64,000 bases of DNA from Dyella dinghuensis (GCF_003977615.1 NZ_RYZR01000003.1:682001-746000), one strand, 5' to 3'. Shown: positions 1-9,783, numbered from the stretch's first letter. Notes: generated from the letters alone by a model not told the origin. A program made the numbers and translations.

Positions 1-2621
1 CGCACAACCCGCGTTCGACGGTCGGCACGATTACCGAGGTCTACGACTACCTGCGCCTGCTGTACGCGCGCGTGGGTACGCCACGCTGTCCTGATCACGG
101 TATTCCGCTGGAAGCGCAAACGGTCAGCCAGATGGTCGACACCACGCTGGCGATGAATCCGGACAAGCGCTTCATGTTGCTGGCGCCGGTGATCCGCGAA
201 CGCAAGGGCGAGCACGTGCAGGTGTTCGAACAGCTGCGTGCACAGGGTTTCGTGCGTGCGCGTGTCGATGGCACCGTGCATGACCTCGATGCCGTGCCTG
301 CGCTCACGCTGAGACAGAAGCACACCATCGAAGCGGTGATCGATCGCTTCCGTCCACGCGATGACATCAAGCAACGCCTGGCCGAATCATTCGAAACGGC
401 GCTGCGTCTGGGCGACGGTCTGGCCATCGTCGTGGACATGGACGACGCCAAGGCGAACGAACAGTTGTTCTCCTCGCGCTACTCCTGCCCGGTTTGCGAT
501 TACTCGTTGCCTGAACTCGAGCCGCGCCTGTTCTCGTTCAACTCGCCCGTGGGCGCATGCCCGTCGTGCGATGGTCTGGGCGTGACACAGGTGTTCTCGC
601 CCGACCGTGTCGTGGGTCATCCGGAATTGTCGCTGGCAAGCGGCGCTGTTCGCGGGTGGGATCGCCGCAACGCGCATTACTTCCAGTTGATCATGTCGCT
701 GGCCAACCACTACGGCTTCGATGTCGACACGCCGTGGCAGAAGCTCAACAAGACCGTGCAGCAGGCCATTCTGTACGGGAGCGGCAAAGAGAAGATCGCC
801 TTCCGCTATCTCACCGAGCGCGGCGGAAAAGTTACGCGCGAGCATGCATTCGAGGGAATTCTTCCGAACCTCGAAAGGCGCTACAAGGAAACCGAATCGT
901 CAGCGGTGCGCGAGGAGCTGGCGAAATACATCACCGACAATCCGTGTCCGGAATGCAACGGTCAACGCTTGAATCGTTCAGCACGCAACGTATTCGTTGC
1001 CGATCAAGCGTTGCCCGTACTCACGGCACGCTCTATCGACGATGCGCTGGGCTTCTTCGACACCTTTAAGCTCACCGGCTGGCGCGGCGAGATTGCCGTG
1101 AAGATCGTGAAGGAAATTCGCGAGCGCCTGAGCTTCCTCAACGACGTGGGCTTGAATTACCTCACGCTCGATCGTCAGGCCGATACGTTATCGGGCGGCG
1201 AAGCGCAGCGCATTCGTCTGGCCTCGCAAATCGGTGCAGGTCTCGTCGGCGTCATGTACGTGCTGGACGAGCCGTCGATCGGTTTGCATCAGCGCGACAA
1301 CGAACGCCTGCTCGGCACGCTGACTCGCCTGCGCGATTTGGGTAACACAGTGATCGTCGTTGAACATGACGAGGATGCGATTCGCGCGGCCGACCACGTT
1401 CTGGATATTGGACCTGGCGCAGGCGTGCACGGCGGCGAAATCGTTGCGCAGGGGACGATGAAAGATATCCTCGCATCGCCGCGTTCCGTCACCGGTCAAT
1501 TTCTCTCCGGCAAACGCGGCATCAAAATACCTGAAGAGCGCCGCGAACAGTTGGATAAAGACTCGTGGCTCTATCTGAAAGGCGCGACCGGCAACAATCT
1601 GAAGAACGTCGATCTGGCCATTCCTGCAGGTCTGTTTACGTGCGTCACGGGCGTATCCGGATCGGGCAAGTCGACGCTGGTCAACGACACGTTGTTCGCG
1701 CTTGCCGCCGCCGAACTGAATGGTTCGAGCACACAGCCTGCGCCGTACAAATCCATCGAAGGCATGGAACTGTTCGACAAGGTGGTGGACATCGACCAGT
1801 CGCCCATCGGACGCACGCCGCGTTCGAATCCGGCCACGTACACGGGTCTTTTCACACCGCTGCGTGAGCTGTTCGCGCAAGTTCCCGAATCGCGTGCGCG
1901 CGGCTACACACCCGGTCGTTTCAGCTTCAACGTTCGCGGTGGCCGATGCGAAGCCTGCGAAGGCGACGGCATGATCAAGGTGGAAATGCACTTCCTCCCC
2001 GACGTGTACGTACCTTGCGACGTCTGCCACGGCAAACGCTACAACCGCGAGACGCTGGAGATTCTCTACAAGGGTCACACGATTGCCGACGTGCTCGGCA
2101 TGACGGTGGAAGACGCGTCCAAGCTGTTCGAGAACGTGCCTACGATTGCGCGCAAACTCGATACGCTGCGTGCCGTGGGGCTGGATTACATCAAGCTTGG
2201 GCAGAGCGCGACGACGTTGTCGGGTGGTGAAGCGCAGCGCGTGAAGCTGTCGAAAGAGCTTTCCAAGCGCGACACCGGGCGCACGCTCTACATTCTCGAC
2301 GAACCCACGACAGGCCTGCATTTCCACGACATCGAACAGCTGCTCGACGTGCTGCATCAGTTGGTCGAACAAGGCAACACGGTGGTCGTGATCGAGCACA
2401 ATCTCGACGTCATCAAAACGGCCGACTGGATTGTCGACCTGGGACCGGAAGGTGGCTCCGGCGGCGGCCGGATTCTCGTGACGGGTACACCGGAAACTGT
2501 GGCCAGCACGCCCAACTCGCATACTGGGCACTTCCTGGCGCCGCATCTGAAACCGGTCAAAGCGGCCAGCGCAAGATCCGGTCAAAGCACCACCAAGGCC
2601 AAACGCAAGGTAGCGTCGTAA
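1..2621 (+). CDS. uvrA: UvrA excinuclease ABC subunit A (5 prime end outside window)
   Basis: DNA-damage recognition ATPase of nucleotide excision repair, acting as a dimer with UvrB. The frame is already open at base 3 and reads HNPRSTVGT, so about 70-95 N-terminal residues, including the first Walker A, lie upstream of the window. Visible in order: a zinc module (CPVC at about 488 and CPSC at about 560), a further CPEC pair near 945, ABC signature [11 protein letters not shown] with Walker [12 protein letters not shown] (about 1190-1290), second Walker [10 protein letters not shown] (about 1648), zinc module CEAC/CDVC (about 1950-2030), and second signature [11 protein letters not shown] with [10 protein letters not shown] (about 2218-2320). 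All motifs are intact and the order matches the family. The following thioesterase starts 3 bp after the stop. Confidence 0.98.
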   Translation, partial: HNPRSTVGTITEVYDYLRLLYARVGTPRCPDHGIPLEAQTVSQMVDTTLAMNPDKRFMLLAPVIRERKGEHVQVFEQLRAQGFVRARVDGTVHDLDAVPALTLRQKHTIEAVIDRFRPRDDIKQRLAESFETALRLGDGLAIVVDMDDAKANEQLFSSRYSCPVCDYSLPELEPRLFSFNSPVGACPSCDGLGVTQVFSPDRVVGHPELSLASGAVRGWDRRNAHYFQLIMSLANHYGFDVDTPWQKLNKTVQQAILYGSGKEKIAFRYLTERGGKVTREHAFEGILPNLERRYKETESSAVREELAKYITDNPCPECNGQRLNRSARNVFVADQALPVLTARSIDDALGFFDTFKLTGWRGEIAVKIVKEIRERLSFLNDVGLNYLTLDRQADTLSGGEAQRIRLASQIGAGLVGVMYVLDEPSIGLHQRDNERLLGTLTRLRDLGNTVIVVEHDEDAIRAADHVLDIGPGAGVHGGEIVAQGTMKDILASPRSVTGQFLSGKRGIKIPEERREQLDKDSWLYLKGATGNNLKNVDLAIPAGLFTCVTGVSGSGKSTLVNDTLFALAAAELNGSSTQPAPYKSIEGMELFDKVVDIDQSPIGRTPRSNPATYTGLFTPLRELFAQVPESRARGYTPGRFSFNVRGGRCEACEGDGMIKVEMHFLPDVYVPCDVCHGKRYNRETLEILYKGHTIADVLGMTVEDASKLFENVPTIARKLDTLRAVGLDYIKLGQSATTLSGGEAQRVKLSKELSKRDTGRTLYILDEPTTGLHFHDIEQLLDVLHQLVEQGNTVVVIEHNLDVIKTADWIVDLGPEGGSGGGRILVTGTPETVASTPNSHTGHFLAPHLKPVKAASARSGQSTTKAKRKVAS

Positions 2622-2623
2622 GC

Positions 2624-3058
2624 ATGAGCTCGAACGATTCAAACAATGAAGCCGTATTGCTATACACGGCGTCGATCAGTGTGCGCTGGCGTGATCTCGA
2701 TGCGTTCAATCACGTCAACAATTCAAGCTATCTCACCTTTCTGGAAGAAGCGCGTCTGCAATGGCTGCAGCACTTGCCGGGAACGTGGATGACCGGCAAT
2801 GCAGCGCCGGTGATGGCGGCCAGCGAGATCAACTATCGCCGCCCCATCGAATGGCCAGCGCAGCTGGTCGTTCAACTGCTCTGCACCCGGCTCGGCAATA
2901 GCTCCATGACGATTGGCCATCGCATTGTCGATGCCAGCGATGAGAGCCAGCTTTATTGCGATGGCCACGTGGTCATGGTCTGGATGGACCCGGCCAGCGG
3001 CAAGTCCGTGCCGCTTCCCCAAACGGTTCGCGAATCGGCCACCGGAGCAGCTGCTTAA
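2624..3058 (+). CDS. Hot-dog fold acyl-CoA thioesterase (YbgC/FadM type)
   Basis: Protein of 144 residues. Its N-terminal stretch VRWRDLDAFNHVNNSSYL is the signature of the 4-hydroxybenzoyl-CoA thioesterase/YbgC/FadM group, with the catalytic Asp in RDLDAFNHVNN and the EEAR helix following. It probably hydrolyses acyl-CoA thioesters in the cytoplasm; the substrate cannot be read from sequence. There is no signal peptide. The ATG lies 3 bp after the uvrA stop, so the two are probably co-transcribed. The length is normal for the family. Confidence 0.85.
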   Translation: MSSNDSNNEAVLLYTASISVRWRDLDAFNHVNNSSYLTFLEEARLQWLQHLPGTWMTGNAAPVMAASEINYRRPIEWPAQLVVQLLCTRLGNSSMTIGHRIVDASDESQLYCDGHVVMVWMDPASGKSVPLPQTVRESATGAAA

Positions 3059-3123
3059 ACCGCGTACGGCGTTCACACAGCATCGTTATGATGGCGGCGG
3101 ACCCCTGCCGATGGAGCGCCCCC

Positions 3124-4590
3124 ATGACGATTCAACATCGAACCGCCCTCGCCGTTGCCTGTGCCGTTTTTTGTTTCGCGTCGCTGGTTAACGCAGCGGA
3201 CAATGCATCGATAACGCTCTATCGCAGCGACAACCCCGGCCTTTACGCGAGCAACGGTAGCGGCTCCATCGACGAGGGGTACGCGGTCGTGCGCGAGCAG
3301 CGCAGCGTATCGTTGCAATCCGGTGTGCACGACATCGTTATTGGGGATTTGCCGAATAATCTCGACGCCGAAGCCATGGCGCTGGGTTTTCCCGGCGGCG
3401 AAGCCAAGGTCGTCTCGCAGCGCTTGCTGTTGGGCCAGGGCGCCAATGCTGCGCTCACCGGCCTGACCGGCAGCACGATCAGTGTGCTTGGCGACAATGG
3501 CCAACCGCTCGCGAGCGGCACGCTGCTTCGCGCGGGTGATGACGGGCTGGTAGTGAACAACACCAGCGGTGGAACCACACTCGTACGCAACTATGCCGCG
3601 GTAAACACCGGCAGCAACAGCTTCCCTACCGGCTCAAGCCTGCGCTTACGCGTCGATGCATCGCGTAGCGGCGATGCAAATGCCGTGCTGAGCTATCCCA
3701 CGTCGGGCATCGGTTGGCGCGCCGCATATGTGGCGACGCTTCAATCGGGTAGCGCTTGCAGCGCGCAATTTGAGTCGCGCGCAAGCATCGCCAACCGCAG
3801 CGGCCGGGACTGGCACGATGCGAAGGTGACACTGATCGCCGGTGAACCGAATTTCGCCAAGCCTTCAGGACCGCGTCCGATGATGATGGCGAAAGCCGTT
3901 CCCGAGGGAACGATCCTGGGAGGCGCCATGCCAGAACAATCCACGCTGGCCGACTATCGCAGCTACGCCCTGCCCGCTCCCGTCGATCTCCCTGATGGCA
4001 GCATCAGCCAGGTGCCGCTCTACGCCACGCGAACCATGACGTGCGAGCGCACGGCGCTTTACGAGAACGGTGGCAACTGGATGCCGCCGCAGCCGATGTT
4101 GAACGATCAATTCAACACCGACAACAACACCAGCATCACCAGCACATTTCGCCTGACAGCATTTGATAGCTTGCCGGCCGGCTATCTGCGCGTATTGACG
4201 GCGGATCGCAACGGCGTACCGCAATTCATCGGCGAAGGACGTATCACCGACACGCCGAAAGGTGCAGATGCCACCATCACGCTCGGCACCGCTTTCGACC
4301 TTCGCGGTAACCGCGAGCGCACCAGCTTCCACGTCGACAAAGCCGGGCGCACACTGGACGAGGCATTTCGCATCACGCTGACCAACACTGGCGACACGGC
4401 ACGCACGGTGCTGGTGCGCGAACATCCCAATCGCTGGCGCCAGTGGACGGTGACGTCCTCCACGACCAAGCCAAGCAACCAGACAACCGATACGCTGGAG
4501 TTCCGTATCAACGTACCGGCGAACGGAAAAGCAACGCTCGATTACGCCGTACGCTACACATGGACGGCCGACGATCAGCCTCAATCCTGA
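3124..4590 (+). CDS. Secreted DUF4139 domain protein
   Basis: Protein of 488 residues of the DUF4139 family (function not established). The start at 3124 was chosen because it gives a clean Sec signal peptide: hydrophobic ALAVACAVFCFASLV, then NA before ADNAS. The open frame upstream of it overlaps the thioesterase gene. The middle contains SYPTSGIGWRAAYVATL (about residues 180-200), the conserved core of the family, after an N-terminal segment resembling DUF4140. The C-terminal third looks like a beta-sandwich (VLVREHPNRWRQWTV, LEFRINVPANGKATLDY). It is probably a periplasmic or surface protein. The next gene starts 20 bp downstream with its own Shine-Dalgarno sequence. Confidence 0.8.
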   Translation: MTIQHRTALAVACAVFCFASLVNAADNASITLYRSDNPGLYASNGSGSIDEGYAVVREQRSVSLQSGVHDIVIGDLPNNLDAEAMALGFPGGEAKVVSQRLLLGQGANAALTGLTGSTISVLGDNGQPLASGTLLRAGDDGLVVNNTSGGTTLVRNYAAVNTGSNSFPTGSSLRLRVDASRSGDANAVLSYPTSGIGWRAAYVATLQSGSACSAQFESRASIANRSGRDWHDAKVTLIAGEPNFAKPSGPRPMMMAKAVPEGTILGGAMPEQSTLADYRSYALPAPVDLPDGSISQVPLYATRTMTCERTALYENGGNWMPPQPMLNDQFNTDNNTSITSTFRLTAFDSLPAGYLRVLTADRNGVPQFIGEGRITDTPKGADATITLGTAFDLRGNRERTSFHVDKAGRTLDEAFRITLTNTGDTARTVLVREHPNRWRQWTVTSSTTKPSNQTTDTLEFRINVPANGKATLDYAVRYTWTADDQPQS

Positions 4591-4610
4591 CCTTCTCTTT
4601 GGAGCCAACC

Positions 4611-5366
4611 ATGCTCAATCTCGTCAAGCACGATGCCATCACCGAAATCCAGATGGCTCGGCCGCCCGTCAACGCGCTCAACATCGATCTGCTGCGCGCG
4701 ATTCAAAACGGAGTGAATGAAGCGGTTCAAGGCGGTGCGCGCGGTATCGTGCTATCGGGTACGCAAGGCATGTTTTCCGCGGGCGTGGATGTCCCCACCC
4801 TGCTCACACTCGACCGTGCCGGCGTGCGCGGATTCTGGCGCGAATTCTTCGTCACCTGCGCGGCATTGGCGCATTCGCCGGTGCCCGTTGTTGCGGCGAT
4901 TACCGGTCATAGTCCCGCAGGCGGCGCCGTGCTTTCGCTGTTCTGCGATTACCGTGTGATGGCCGAAGGTCCGTATCGCATCGGCCTTAACGAAGTGCAG
5001 GTCGGGCTGATTGCACCGGACTGTATTCAAATGGCGTTGCGCCGCATCGTCGGGGCCTATCGCGCGGAGCGCTTGTTGGTATCGGGAGCGTTGATCGATG
5101 CGCAGCAAGCCTTGGCGTGCGGCTTTGTGGATGAACTCACCGCCATCGATCAGGTCACCACGCGTGCGCTGCATTGGCTCAACGGCATGCTGGCACTCCC
5201 TGCGCACGCGATGCTTGGGACTCGCCAAATTGCACGTGCCGATTTGATGGCGGCGTACGCCGACGTCGATGCGCTGCCGATCGATACCTTCGTCGACGCG
5301 TTCTATCACCCGGAAACGCAAACCACCCTGCAGCAACTGGTGGCGCGCCTGAAGAAGAAGGACTGA
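4611..5366 (+). CDS. Enoyl-CoA isomerase of the ECI1 type (crotonase superfamily)
   Basis: Protein of 251 residues; start ATG at 4611 preceded by GGAG at 4601. Crotonase oxyanion-hole segments are present: FSAGVDVPTLL (about residues 57-67) and GHSPAGGAVLSLFCDYR (about 100-116). The segment IGLNEVQVGLIAP (about 124-136) matches the mitochondrial short-chain delta3,delta2-enoyl-CoA isomerase pattern LNETQLGI(V/I)AP rather than the hydratase pattern PEINLGLIPG. One active-site Glu (LNEVQ) is kept and the second hydratase Glu is replaced. The likely role is isomerisation of 3-enoyl-CoA to trans-2-enoyl-CoA in oxidation of unsaturated fatty acids. A generic enoyl-CoA hydratase-like label would be the alternative. 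Confidence 0.8.
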   Translation: MLNLVKHDAITEIQMARPPVNALNIDLLRAIQNGVNEAVQGGARGIVLSGTQGMFSAGVDVPTLLTLDRAGVRGFWREFFVTCAALAHSPVPVVAAITGHSPAGGAVLSLFCDYRVMAEGPYRIGLNEVQVGLIAPDCIQMALRRIVGAYRAERLLVSGALIDAQQALACGFVDELTAIDQVTTRALHWLNGMLALPAHAMLGTRQIARADLMAAYADVDALPIDTFVDAFYHPETQTTLQQLVARLKKKD

Positions 5367-5381
5367 CGCAGTCTTCGACGA

Positions 5382-6245
5382 TTACGAGTTGCCGGTGCTA
5401 CCGGCACTCGTTTCGATGGGCCGCGAAGAATCGCTCACCCATCCGCTCCAGGACGGCGCGTAAAGACGCGAACCGGAAAGTCCGGCGTGCTCCATGGCGA
5501 GAAGGTTATGGCAGGCCGTCACGCCCGAGCCGCACATGTGGACGACCTGATCCGGTGCGTGATCGCCAAGCACGGCGAGAAATTCCCGCTTGAGTGCCGC
5601 AGCAGGCTTGAAGCGTCCATCGGCATCAAGGTTCTCGGTGAACGGCCGATTCGCCGCACCCGGCACATGACCCGCTGCACGATCGAGCGGTTCTACCTCG
5701 CCGCGATAACGCGGTGTGGCGCGCGCATCCAGCAGCAACTCCTGCTTCAAATGACCCGCAGCAGCGTGATCGATAAGGTACTGATTCGCGTCGTAGTGCA
5801 ACGACACGTGCGTCGACTGGCGTTGCGGCGCCGCTTGTTCGACGGGTTTCCCCGCTGACTTCCATGCAGCGAAACCGCCATCGAGCACGGCGACATCCTT
5901 TACGCCCGTCACGCGCAGCAACCACCACAATCGCGCAGCCGCCAGCGCACCATTCCCAGCGTCGTAGCAAACCACCTGTAGGCCCGGACGCCAGCCCCAT
6001 TTTCCAAGCGATGCGGAGAATGCTTCTTCTGAAGGCAACGGATGGCGCCCGAGGCCAAGCGGTATGCGGCCAAGATCCGCCAGATCGTGATCGAGGCTCG
6101 CGAAGACAGCGCCCGGAATGTGCTCGGCGTGATAATCGCGCTCACCCTTTTGCGCATCGAACTGGTCGTAGCGGCAATCGACGACCAATACATCGTCAGG
6201 TTTCAGTGCAGCGAGTTCAGCGACGGAAATCAGCGTACTTTTCAT
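5382..6245 (-). CDS. sseA: 3-mercaptopyruvate sulfurtransferase (two-domain rhodanese)
   Basis: Protein of 287 residues with two rhodanese domains: an inactive N-terminal one (about 5-130, containing DVLVVDCRYD and RDYHAEHIPGA) and an active C-terminal one (about 165-280). The active-site loop is CGSGVTACHN (about residues 237-246). CG(S/T)GVTA is the mercaptopyruvate sulfurtransferase form of the loop, in contrast to CRxGx(R/T) in thiosulfate sulfurtransferases. Cytoplasmic. The start codon overlaps the stop of the upstream nudL in an ATGA arrangement, indicating translational coupling in a three-gene operon. Confidence 0.92.
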   Translation of the reverse strand: MKSTLISVAELAALKPDDVLVVDCRYDQFDAQKGERDYHAEHIPGAVFASLDHDLADLGRIPLGLGRHPLPSEEAFSASLGKWGWRPGLQVVCYDAGNGALAAARLWWLLRVTGVKDVAVLDGGFAAWKSAGKPVEQAAPQRQSTHVSLHYDANQYLIDHAAAGHLKQELLLDARATPRYRGEVEPLDRAAGHVPGAANRPFTENLDADGRFKPAAALKREFLAVLGDHAPDQVVHMCGSGVTACHNLLAMEHAGLSGSRLYAPSWSGWVSDSSRPIETSAGSTGNS

Positions 6246-6838
6246 GCGTGCTCCATCCTCTGCAACAGGTTTTCCAGCATCGCGGCGGTGGCACCCCAGA
6301 TGCGGTGGCCGCTATGGTCGAACTCCACCATCTCACGGCGATGTCCTCGAAACTCCATGGTGTAGCGCTTGAGGTTGTCTCGTTCAAGGAAGAACGCGAG
6401 TGGCACTTCGAATACTTCGGCCACTTCATCCGGTGCGGGACGAAAACGTGCTTCGGGTGCAATGCGCGCAACGACCGGCGTAATGCTGAAGCCGCTGATC
6501 GTCTCGAAGCAATCCAGATAACCCATCGGCGTGACCAATGTTCGGTCGAGCCCGATTTCTTCCTCGCTTTCGCGCAGCGCAGTGGTTATCGCGTTTTCGT
6601 CGCCGGGATCCGTACGGCCGCCGGGAAACGACACCTGCCCGGCGTGCGAACTCAGATGATCGGTACGCACGGTGAACACCATGCGCGGTTCGTCGCCGTC
6701 GCGCAAACCGATCAGCACGGCAGCCGGAAGACGCTCGGTATTGCCCAGCAGATCCGACATCTGCGCATGGTTCCAGCCAGGCGCTGACGGCGGTTGCGAC
6801 AGCGGGCGCAACGCGCGTTGCACCACGTCCATCATCAT
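6242..6838 (-). CDS. nudL: Nudix hydrolase, CoA pyrophosphatase (NudL/YeaB type)
   Basis: Protein of 198 residues. It has the full Nudix box GGRTDPGDENAITTALRESE followed by EEIGL (GX5EX7REUXEEXGU), preceded by RTDHLSSHAGQVSFPGG, the UPF0035 motif that marks coenzyme A diphosphatases. It is expected to split CoA or its derivatives into 3,5-ADP and phosphopantetheine. The first of three tandem ATG codons (6838) was chosen because it makes a 4-bp ATGA overlap with the DUF1289 gene; a longer frame to 6907 would overlap that gene further. It also overlaps sseA at its end. Confidence 0.88.
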   Translation of the reverse strand: MMMDVVQRALRPLSQPPSAPGWNHAQMSDLLGNTERLPAAVLIGLRDGDEPRMVFTVRTDHLSSHAGQVSFPGGRTDPGDENAITTALRESEEEIGLDRTLVTPMGYLDCFETISGFSITPVVARIAPEARFRPAPDEVAEVFEVPLAFFLERDNLKRYTMEFRGHRREMVEFDHSGHRIWGATAAMLENLLQRMEHA

Positions 6839-7026
6839 GCGATCTCGCGTGCGGGAAGCACTACGTCCATATAGTGGGAGCGCTCGGTCTCGCTCATGCT
6901 CCGCCAACGGGCGATTTCATCGCCTGTGCGATAGCAACCCAGACAGTAGCCCTGCGGATCGAGCTGGCAGATGCCGATGCACGGGCTAAGAATGGCTTGA
7001 GCGGGAAGCGGGGAAATGTTCGACAT
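6835..7026 (-). CDS. DUF1289 small cysteine-rich protein
   Basis: Protein of 63 residues. The family pattern is SPCIGICQLDPQGYCLGCYR: four cysteines spaced C-x3-C-x7-C-x2-C, probably a small metal or Fe-S site, followed by the conserved DEIARWRSMSETER. The function is not established. It is the first gene of a minus-strand operon with nudL and sseA, overlapping nudL by 4 bp. No export signal is present. Confidence 0.85.
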   Translation of the reverse strand: MSNISPLPAQAILSPCIGICQLDPQGYCLGCYRTGDEIARWRSMSETERSHYMDVVLPAREIA

Positions 7027-7075
7027 GCGCCCGATATGCTAACGCAGGCGCCCTTCCGGTACACGGAAATTTGGC

Positions 7076-7840
7076 TTACGGGCCGGCAGATTGAGGATTC
7101 GGCGGCTTGATGTCGAGTAGTTCGATGTCGAACACCAGCGCCTGGTTGGGGCCGATGCGTGGCAACGCGCCGTGCTCGCCGTAAGCCAGCTGTGGCGGAA
7201 TCACCACCTTCCAGCGATCGCCCACGTGCATGCGCGGAATGACGTACTGCCAGCCTCGGATGACGCGGTCCACGGTGAAACTTACGGGTGAGCCGTGCGC
7301 CCAGGTGCTATCGAACTCGGTGCCGTCGATCAGCATGCCGCGATAGTTCACCGTCACCAGGCTATCGACACCGGGATTGACTGAACCGTCACCTTTCTTG
7401 ATCACCGAATACTGAATGCCGGACGGCAACTGCACCACGCCAGGCTGCGTGCCGTTGTGCGTCAGGAAATCCGTACTCTTGCGCGCGTTGTCGGCAGCAA
7501 TGCGATTGAATTCCGAGACGGCCTCGTCGCGGATGTGCTCACCCAAGCCCGACAATTGATCGAACATGTCTTGCTTGGTGACGGTCGGCGGACGCTTTTC
7601 GTAACCATCTTCCATGGCCTTTCGCACCACGTTGATATCCACGCCTGCCGGGAAATCGCCACCGGAGAGCTGGGTACCGAGGTGATAGCCGATCGCGTAG
7701 GAAAGCTTGTACTTGTCGATCTTGACCGGCGGCGGAGGCGGTTGCTTCGGCGGCGGGCTGGGGGCAAGCGGTCCCTGTGCCTGAACCGCATACGCGGCAA
7801 GCAGCAAGAAAACCGGGACCAGCCATCGCGTGTATGCCAT
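7076..7840 (-). CDS. Exported FKBP-type peptidyl-prolyl isomerase (FkpA/Mip-like)
   Basis: Protein of 254 residues. The ATG at 7840 was chosen because GGAGAAAG lies 5-6 bp upstream and gives an immediate signal peptide (WLVPVFLLLAAYAVQAQ). A proline-rich linker (APSPPPKQPPPPPVK) follows. Residues about 45-135 form the N-terminal helical dimerisation domain (YAIGYHLGTQL, AMEDGY). The FKBP catalytic domain covers about 145-245 with VTVNYRGMLIDGTEFDST, VIRGWQYVIPRMHVGD and YGEHGALPRIGPNQALVFDI. It is a periplasmic or outer-membrane associated folding factor, similar in layout to FkpA and Mip. Confidence 0.92.
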   Translation of the reverse strand: MAYTRWLVPVFLLLAAYAVQAQGPLAPSPPPKQPPPPPVKIDKYKLSYAIGYHLGTQLSGGDFPAGVDINVVRKAMEDGYEKRPPTVTKQDMFDQLSGLGEHIRDEAVSEFNRIAADNARKSTDFLTHNGTQPGVVQLPSGIQYSVIKKGDGSVNPGVDSLVTVNYRGMLIDGTEFDSTWAHGSPVSFTVDRVIRGWQYVIPRMHVGDRWKVVIPPQLAYGEHGALPRIGPNQALVFDIELLDIKPPNPQSAGP

Positions 7841-8016
7841 TACTTTCTCCATGGCGGCAAGCATACGGCCAAAGCCGCCATCCTAAGCGGTTCGGCCATT
7901 TCTTGCAGCTGTGCCATCGATTCAGCACCGTCAATCAAGGTCTGTCTAAGAAAGCGCGGATCGGCAAAGGTTCCCGCTGCTAAAATCAGTGCTTTATCTT
8001 CGATACGGAGTCGACC

Positions 8017-8799
8017 GTGGCCTACCGCAACCTTGAAATCGGCAATCGCGATGCCGTTCGCACGATTACCGTCAATCGGCCGGACAAGCTCAATGCGCTC
8101 AACCGCGACACCTTGAACGAGCTGACCCTGGCGTTCGCGCAAGCCGCGCAGGACGACGCCGTGCGCGCTGTGGTGCTGGCCGGATCCGGTGAAAAGGCCT
8201 TTGTCGCCGGCGCGGACATCAGTGAGATGCATGGCTATACGCCTATGCAAGCGCAAAGCTTCTCGCGCACCGGTCAGCGCTTGATGAGCAGCATTGAACG
8301 ACTTGGCAAACCCGTCATCGCGCGCATTCAGGGTTTTGCGCTCGGCGGCGGCATGGAGTTGGCGATGGCCTGCCATCTGCGCATCGCCAGCGAGAAGGCC
8401 AGGTTCGGTCAGCCGGAAATCAATCTTGGCTTGATTCCCGGCTTTGGCGGTACGCAACGCCTGCTGCGTCTGGCTGGCCGCAGCGCGGCCTTGGAGCTTT
8501 GTCTGACGGGCGCCACGATCACGGCACAGCGCGCCTATGAGCTGGGCGTGGTGAATCGCGTGGTCGCACCCGAGGCGCTGGACGAAACCGTCAACGCGCT
8601 AGCCGACCAACTGGCTGCTGCTGCGCCTTTGGCTGCTGCAGGCATTCTCGATGCCGTACTGCAGGGTGGTGAAACGTCGATCGATCAGGGACTCGAATTC
8701 GAAACGCAGGGGTTTGCACTGGCGTTCTCGACGGAAGATATGCGCGAAGGCACCAGCGCATTTCTGGAGAAGCGCAAGGCCATGTTCAAAGGAAAGTAA
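8017..8799 (+). CDS. Enoyl-CoA hydratase (crotonase)
   Basis: Protein of 260 residues starting at GTG 8017, with CGGAG 7 bp upstream. Both hydratase glutamates are present: GFALGGGMELAMACHLRIAS (about residues 105-124) and FGQPEINLGLIPGFGGTQRL (about 129-148). The oxyanion-hole segment GEKAFVAGADISEM lies near 58-71. It is expected to hydrate trans-2-enoyl-CoA in beta-oxidation or in a short-chain acyl-CoA pathway. It stands alone between the divergent FKBP gene and a convergent DUF1684 gene, with a strong stem-loop directly after the stop. Confidence 0.9.
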   Translation: MAYRNLEIGNRDAVRTITVNRPDKLNALNRDTLNELTLAFAQAAQDDAVRAVVLAGSGEKAFVAGADISEMHGYTPMQAQSFSRTGQRLMSSIERLGKPVIARIQGFALGGGMELAMACHLRIASEKARFGQPEINLGLIPGFGGTQRLLRLAGRSAALELCLTGATITAQRAYELGVVNRVVAPEALDETVNALADQLAAAAPLAAAGILDAVLQGGETSIDQGLEFETQGFALAFSTEDMREGTSAFLEKRKAMFKGK

Positions 8800-8808
8800 T
8801 CGCACATG

Positions 8809-8852
8809 CGCTGCATCGTCATTCGGCTTTATGCCCGAATGACGATGCAGCG
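8809..8852. terminator. Perfect 18-bp inverted repeat between convergent genes
   Basis: The arms at 8809-8826 and 8835-8852 are perfectly complementary, with an 8-base loop. The element lies 10 bp after the crotonase stop and 11 bp before the convergent DUF1684 stop, so it probably ends or protects both transcripts. There is no clear U tract, so it may act as an mRNA-stabilising hairpin rather than a classical intrinsic terminator. Confidence 0.65.
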
Positions 8853-8862
8853 AAACAGCCTG

Positions 8863-9783
8863 TCAGTGACCGCCGCGATATTTTTTTTCGCCCGCGGTAA
8901 TGCGCAAATCCAATCGGTTTTCCGGCGGCGCCAGCGGGCACGTGGCGAATGACGTGAACGCGCACGGCGGGTTGTAAGCCTTGTTGAAATCCAGCACGAC
9001 CTTGCCGTTCACCGGCAATGCGGCATAGAGAAAGCGCGCCGCGCCATACGTTTCGTGACCCGACGTGCGGTCGGCCAGCACAAAGAACAACTCACCGCCC
9101 GGCTCTTCCTGATACGGAAGCAACTCGTATGTGTGCCCGTCATGCGTAAACACGGCCTTGCCGGGCACCTTGACGGTATCGATCGTGCCAATCACCGAAC
9201 CGATCTGAAGATCGTGCGGCGGATCGAACGGCACCCAGTCGGCGACGATGTGCCATGACGGATCGATCGGAAAATAATCGATGCCGAGAAAGTGCTGCCG
9301 CGTCGCCGAGGTGCTGTCCTTCACGCGCAATGCCTTGCGGCCTTCGCGGTCGATGACATAAAAGTTTGCGGTACCGAATGCGACAAGCGTCGGCGATGCA
9401 CCGCCCGTGACGTGCGCATCGTCGATCAGCGTTGCGTCGCTGACGGATTTGCCGTCAACCGTTGCGTCGCTTCCCGGTGCAAGCTTGATATGAATTTGCC
9501 CTGCCTTATCCAGCGTCACCACGCCCAGGTGCGCGGGGCCGGCCTGCAGCACAATGTCGTTATCCGCAGCGCTGCCGACGCGATTGGCACCTTCCTGCAA
9601 CCACTCAAGACCGATCAGGCTGAGCCAGCCATCGGGAGCCGTCAGCCGAGCCGTGCGATCGGCTCGCCATTTGTCGATGCTCTGCGTGTAGTTATCCGGC
9701 GCAACGGCGTGGGTGGGGGTATCGGCATGCACGAGGGCTACTCCAGTACTCAAAATCAGTCCGGCCAGGACATTACGCCACAT
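8863..9783 (-). CDS. Secreted DUF1684 protein
   Basis: Protein of 306 residues with a signal peptide (VLAGLILSTGVALVHA, then DTPTH). The body matches the DUF1684 family: WRADRTARLTAPDGWLSLIG at the start of the domain and DFNKAYNPPCAFTSFATCPL near the C-terminus, the latter carrying two conserved cysteines. The function of the family is unknown. GGAG lies about 10 bp upstream of the ATG. It is transcribed toward the crotonase gene. Export to the periplasm is expected. Confidence 0.85.
   Translation of the reverse strand: MWRNVLAGLILSTGVALVHADTPTHAVAPDNYTQSIDKWRADRTARLTAPDGWLSLIGLEWLQEGANRVGSAADNDIVLQAGPAHLGVVTLDKAGQIHIKLAPGSDATVDGKSVSDATLIDDAHVTGGASPTLVAFGTANFYVIDREGRKALRVKDSTSATRQHFLGIDYFPIDPSWHIVADWVPFDPPHDLQIGSVIGTIDTVKVPGKAVFTHDGHTYELLPYQEEPGGELFFVLADRTSGHETYGAARFLYAALPVNGKVVLDFNKAYNPPCAFTSFATCPLAPPENRLDLRITAGEKKYRGGH

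Noticed and set aside
1188-2642. Long open frame antisense to uvrA (484 codons)
   Set aside because: It mirrors the codon bias of uvrA, has no recognisable motif and no ribosome binding site, and the sense frame is a certain gene.
8809-8852. Assigning the crotonase stem-loop to the CGTCATT repeat family
   Set aside because: It shares CGTCATTC/GAATGACG but lacks the CCGGAATCCAG end, so a terminator or stabiliser is the simpler reading.
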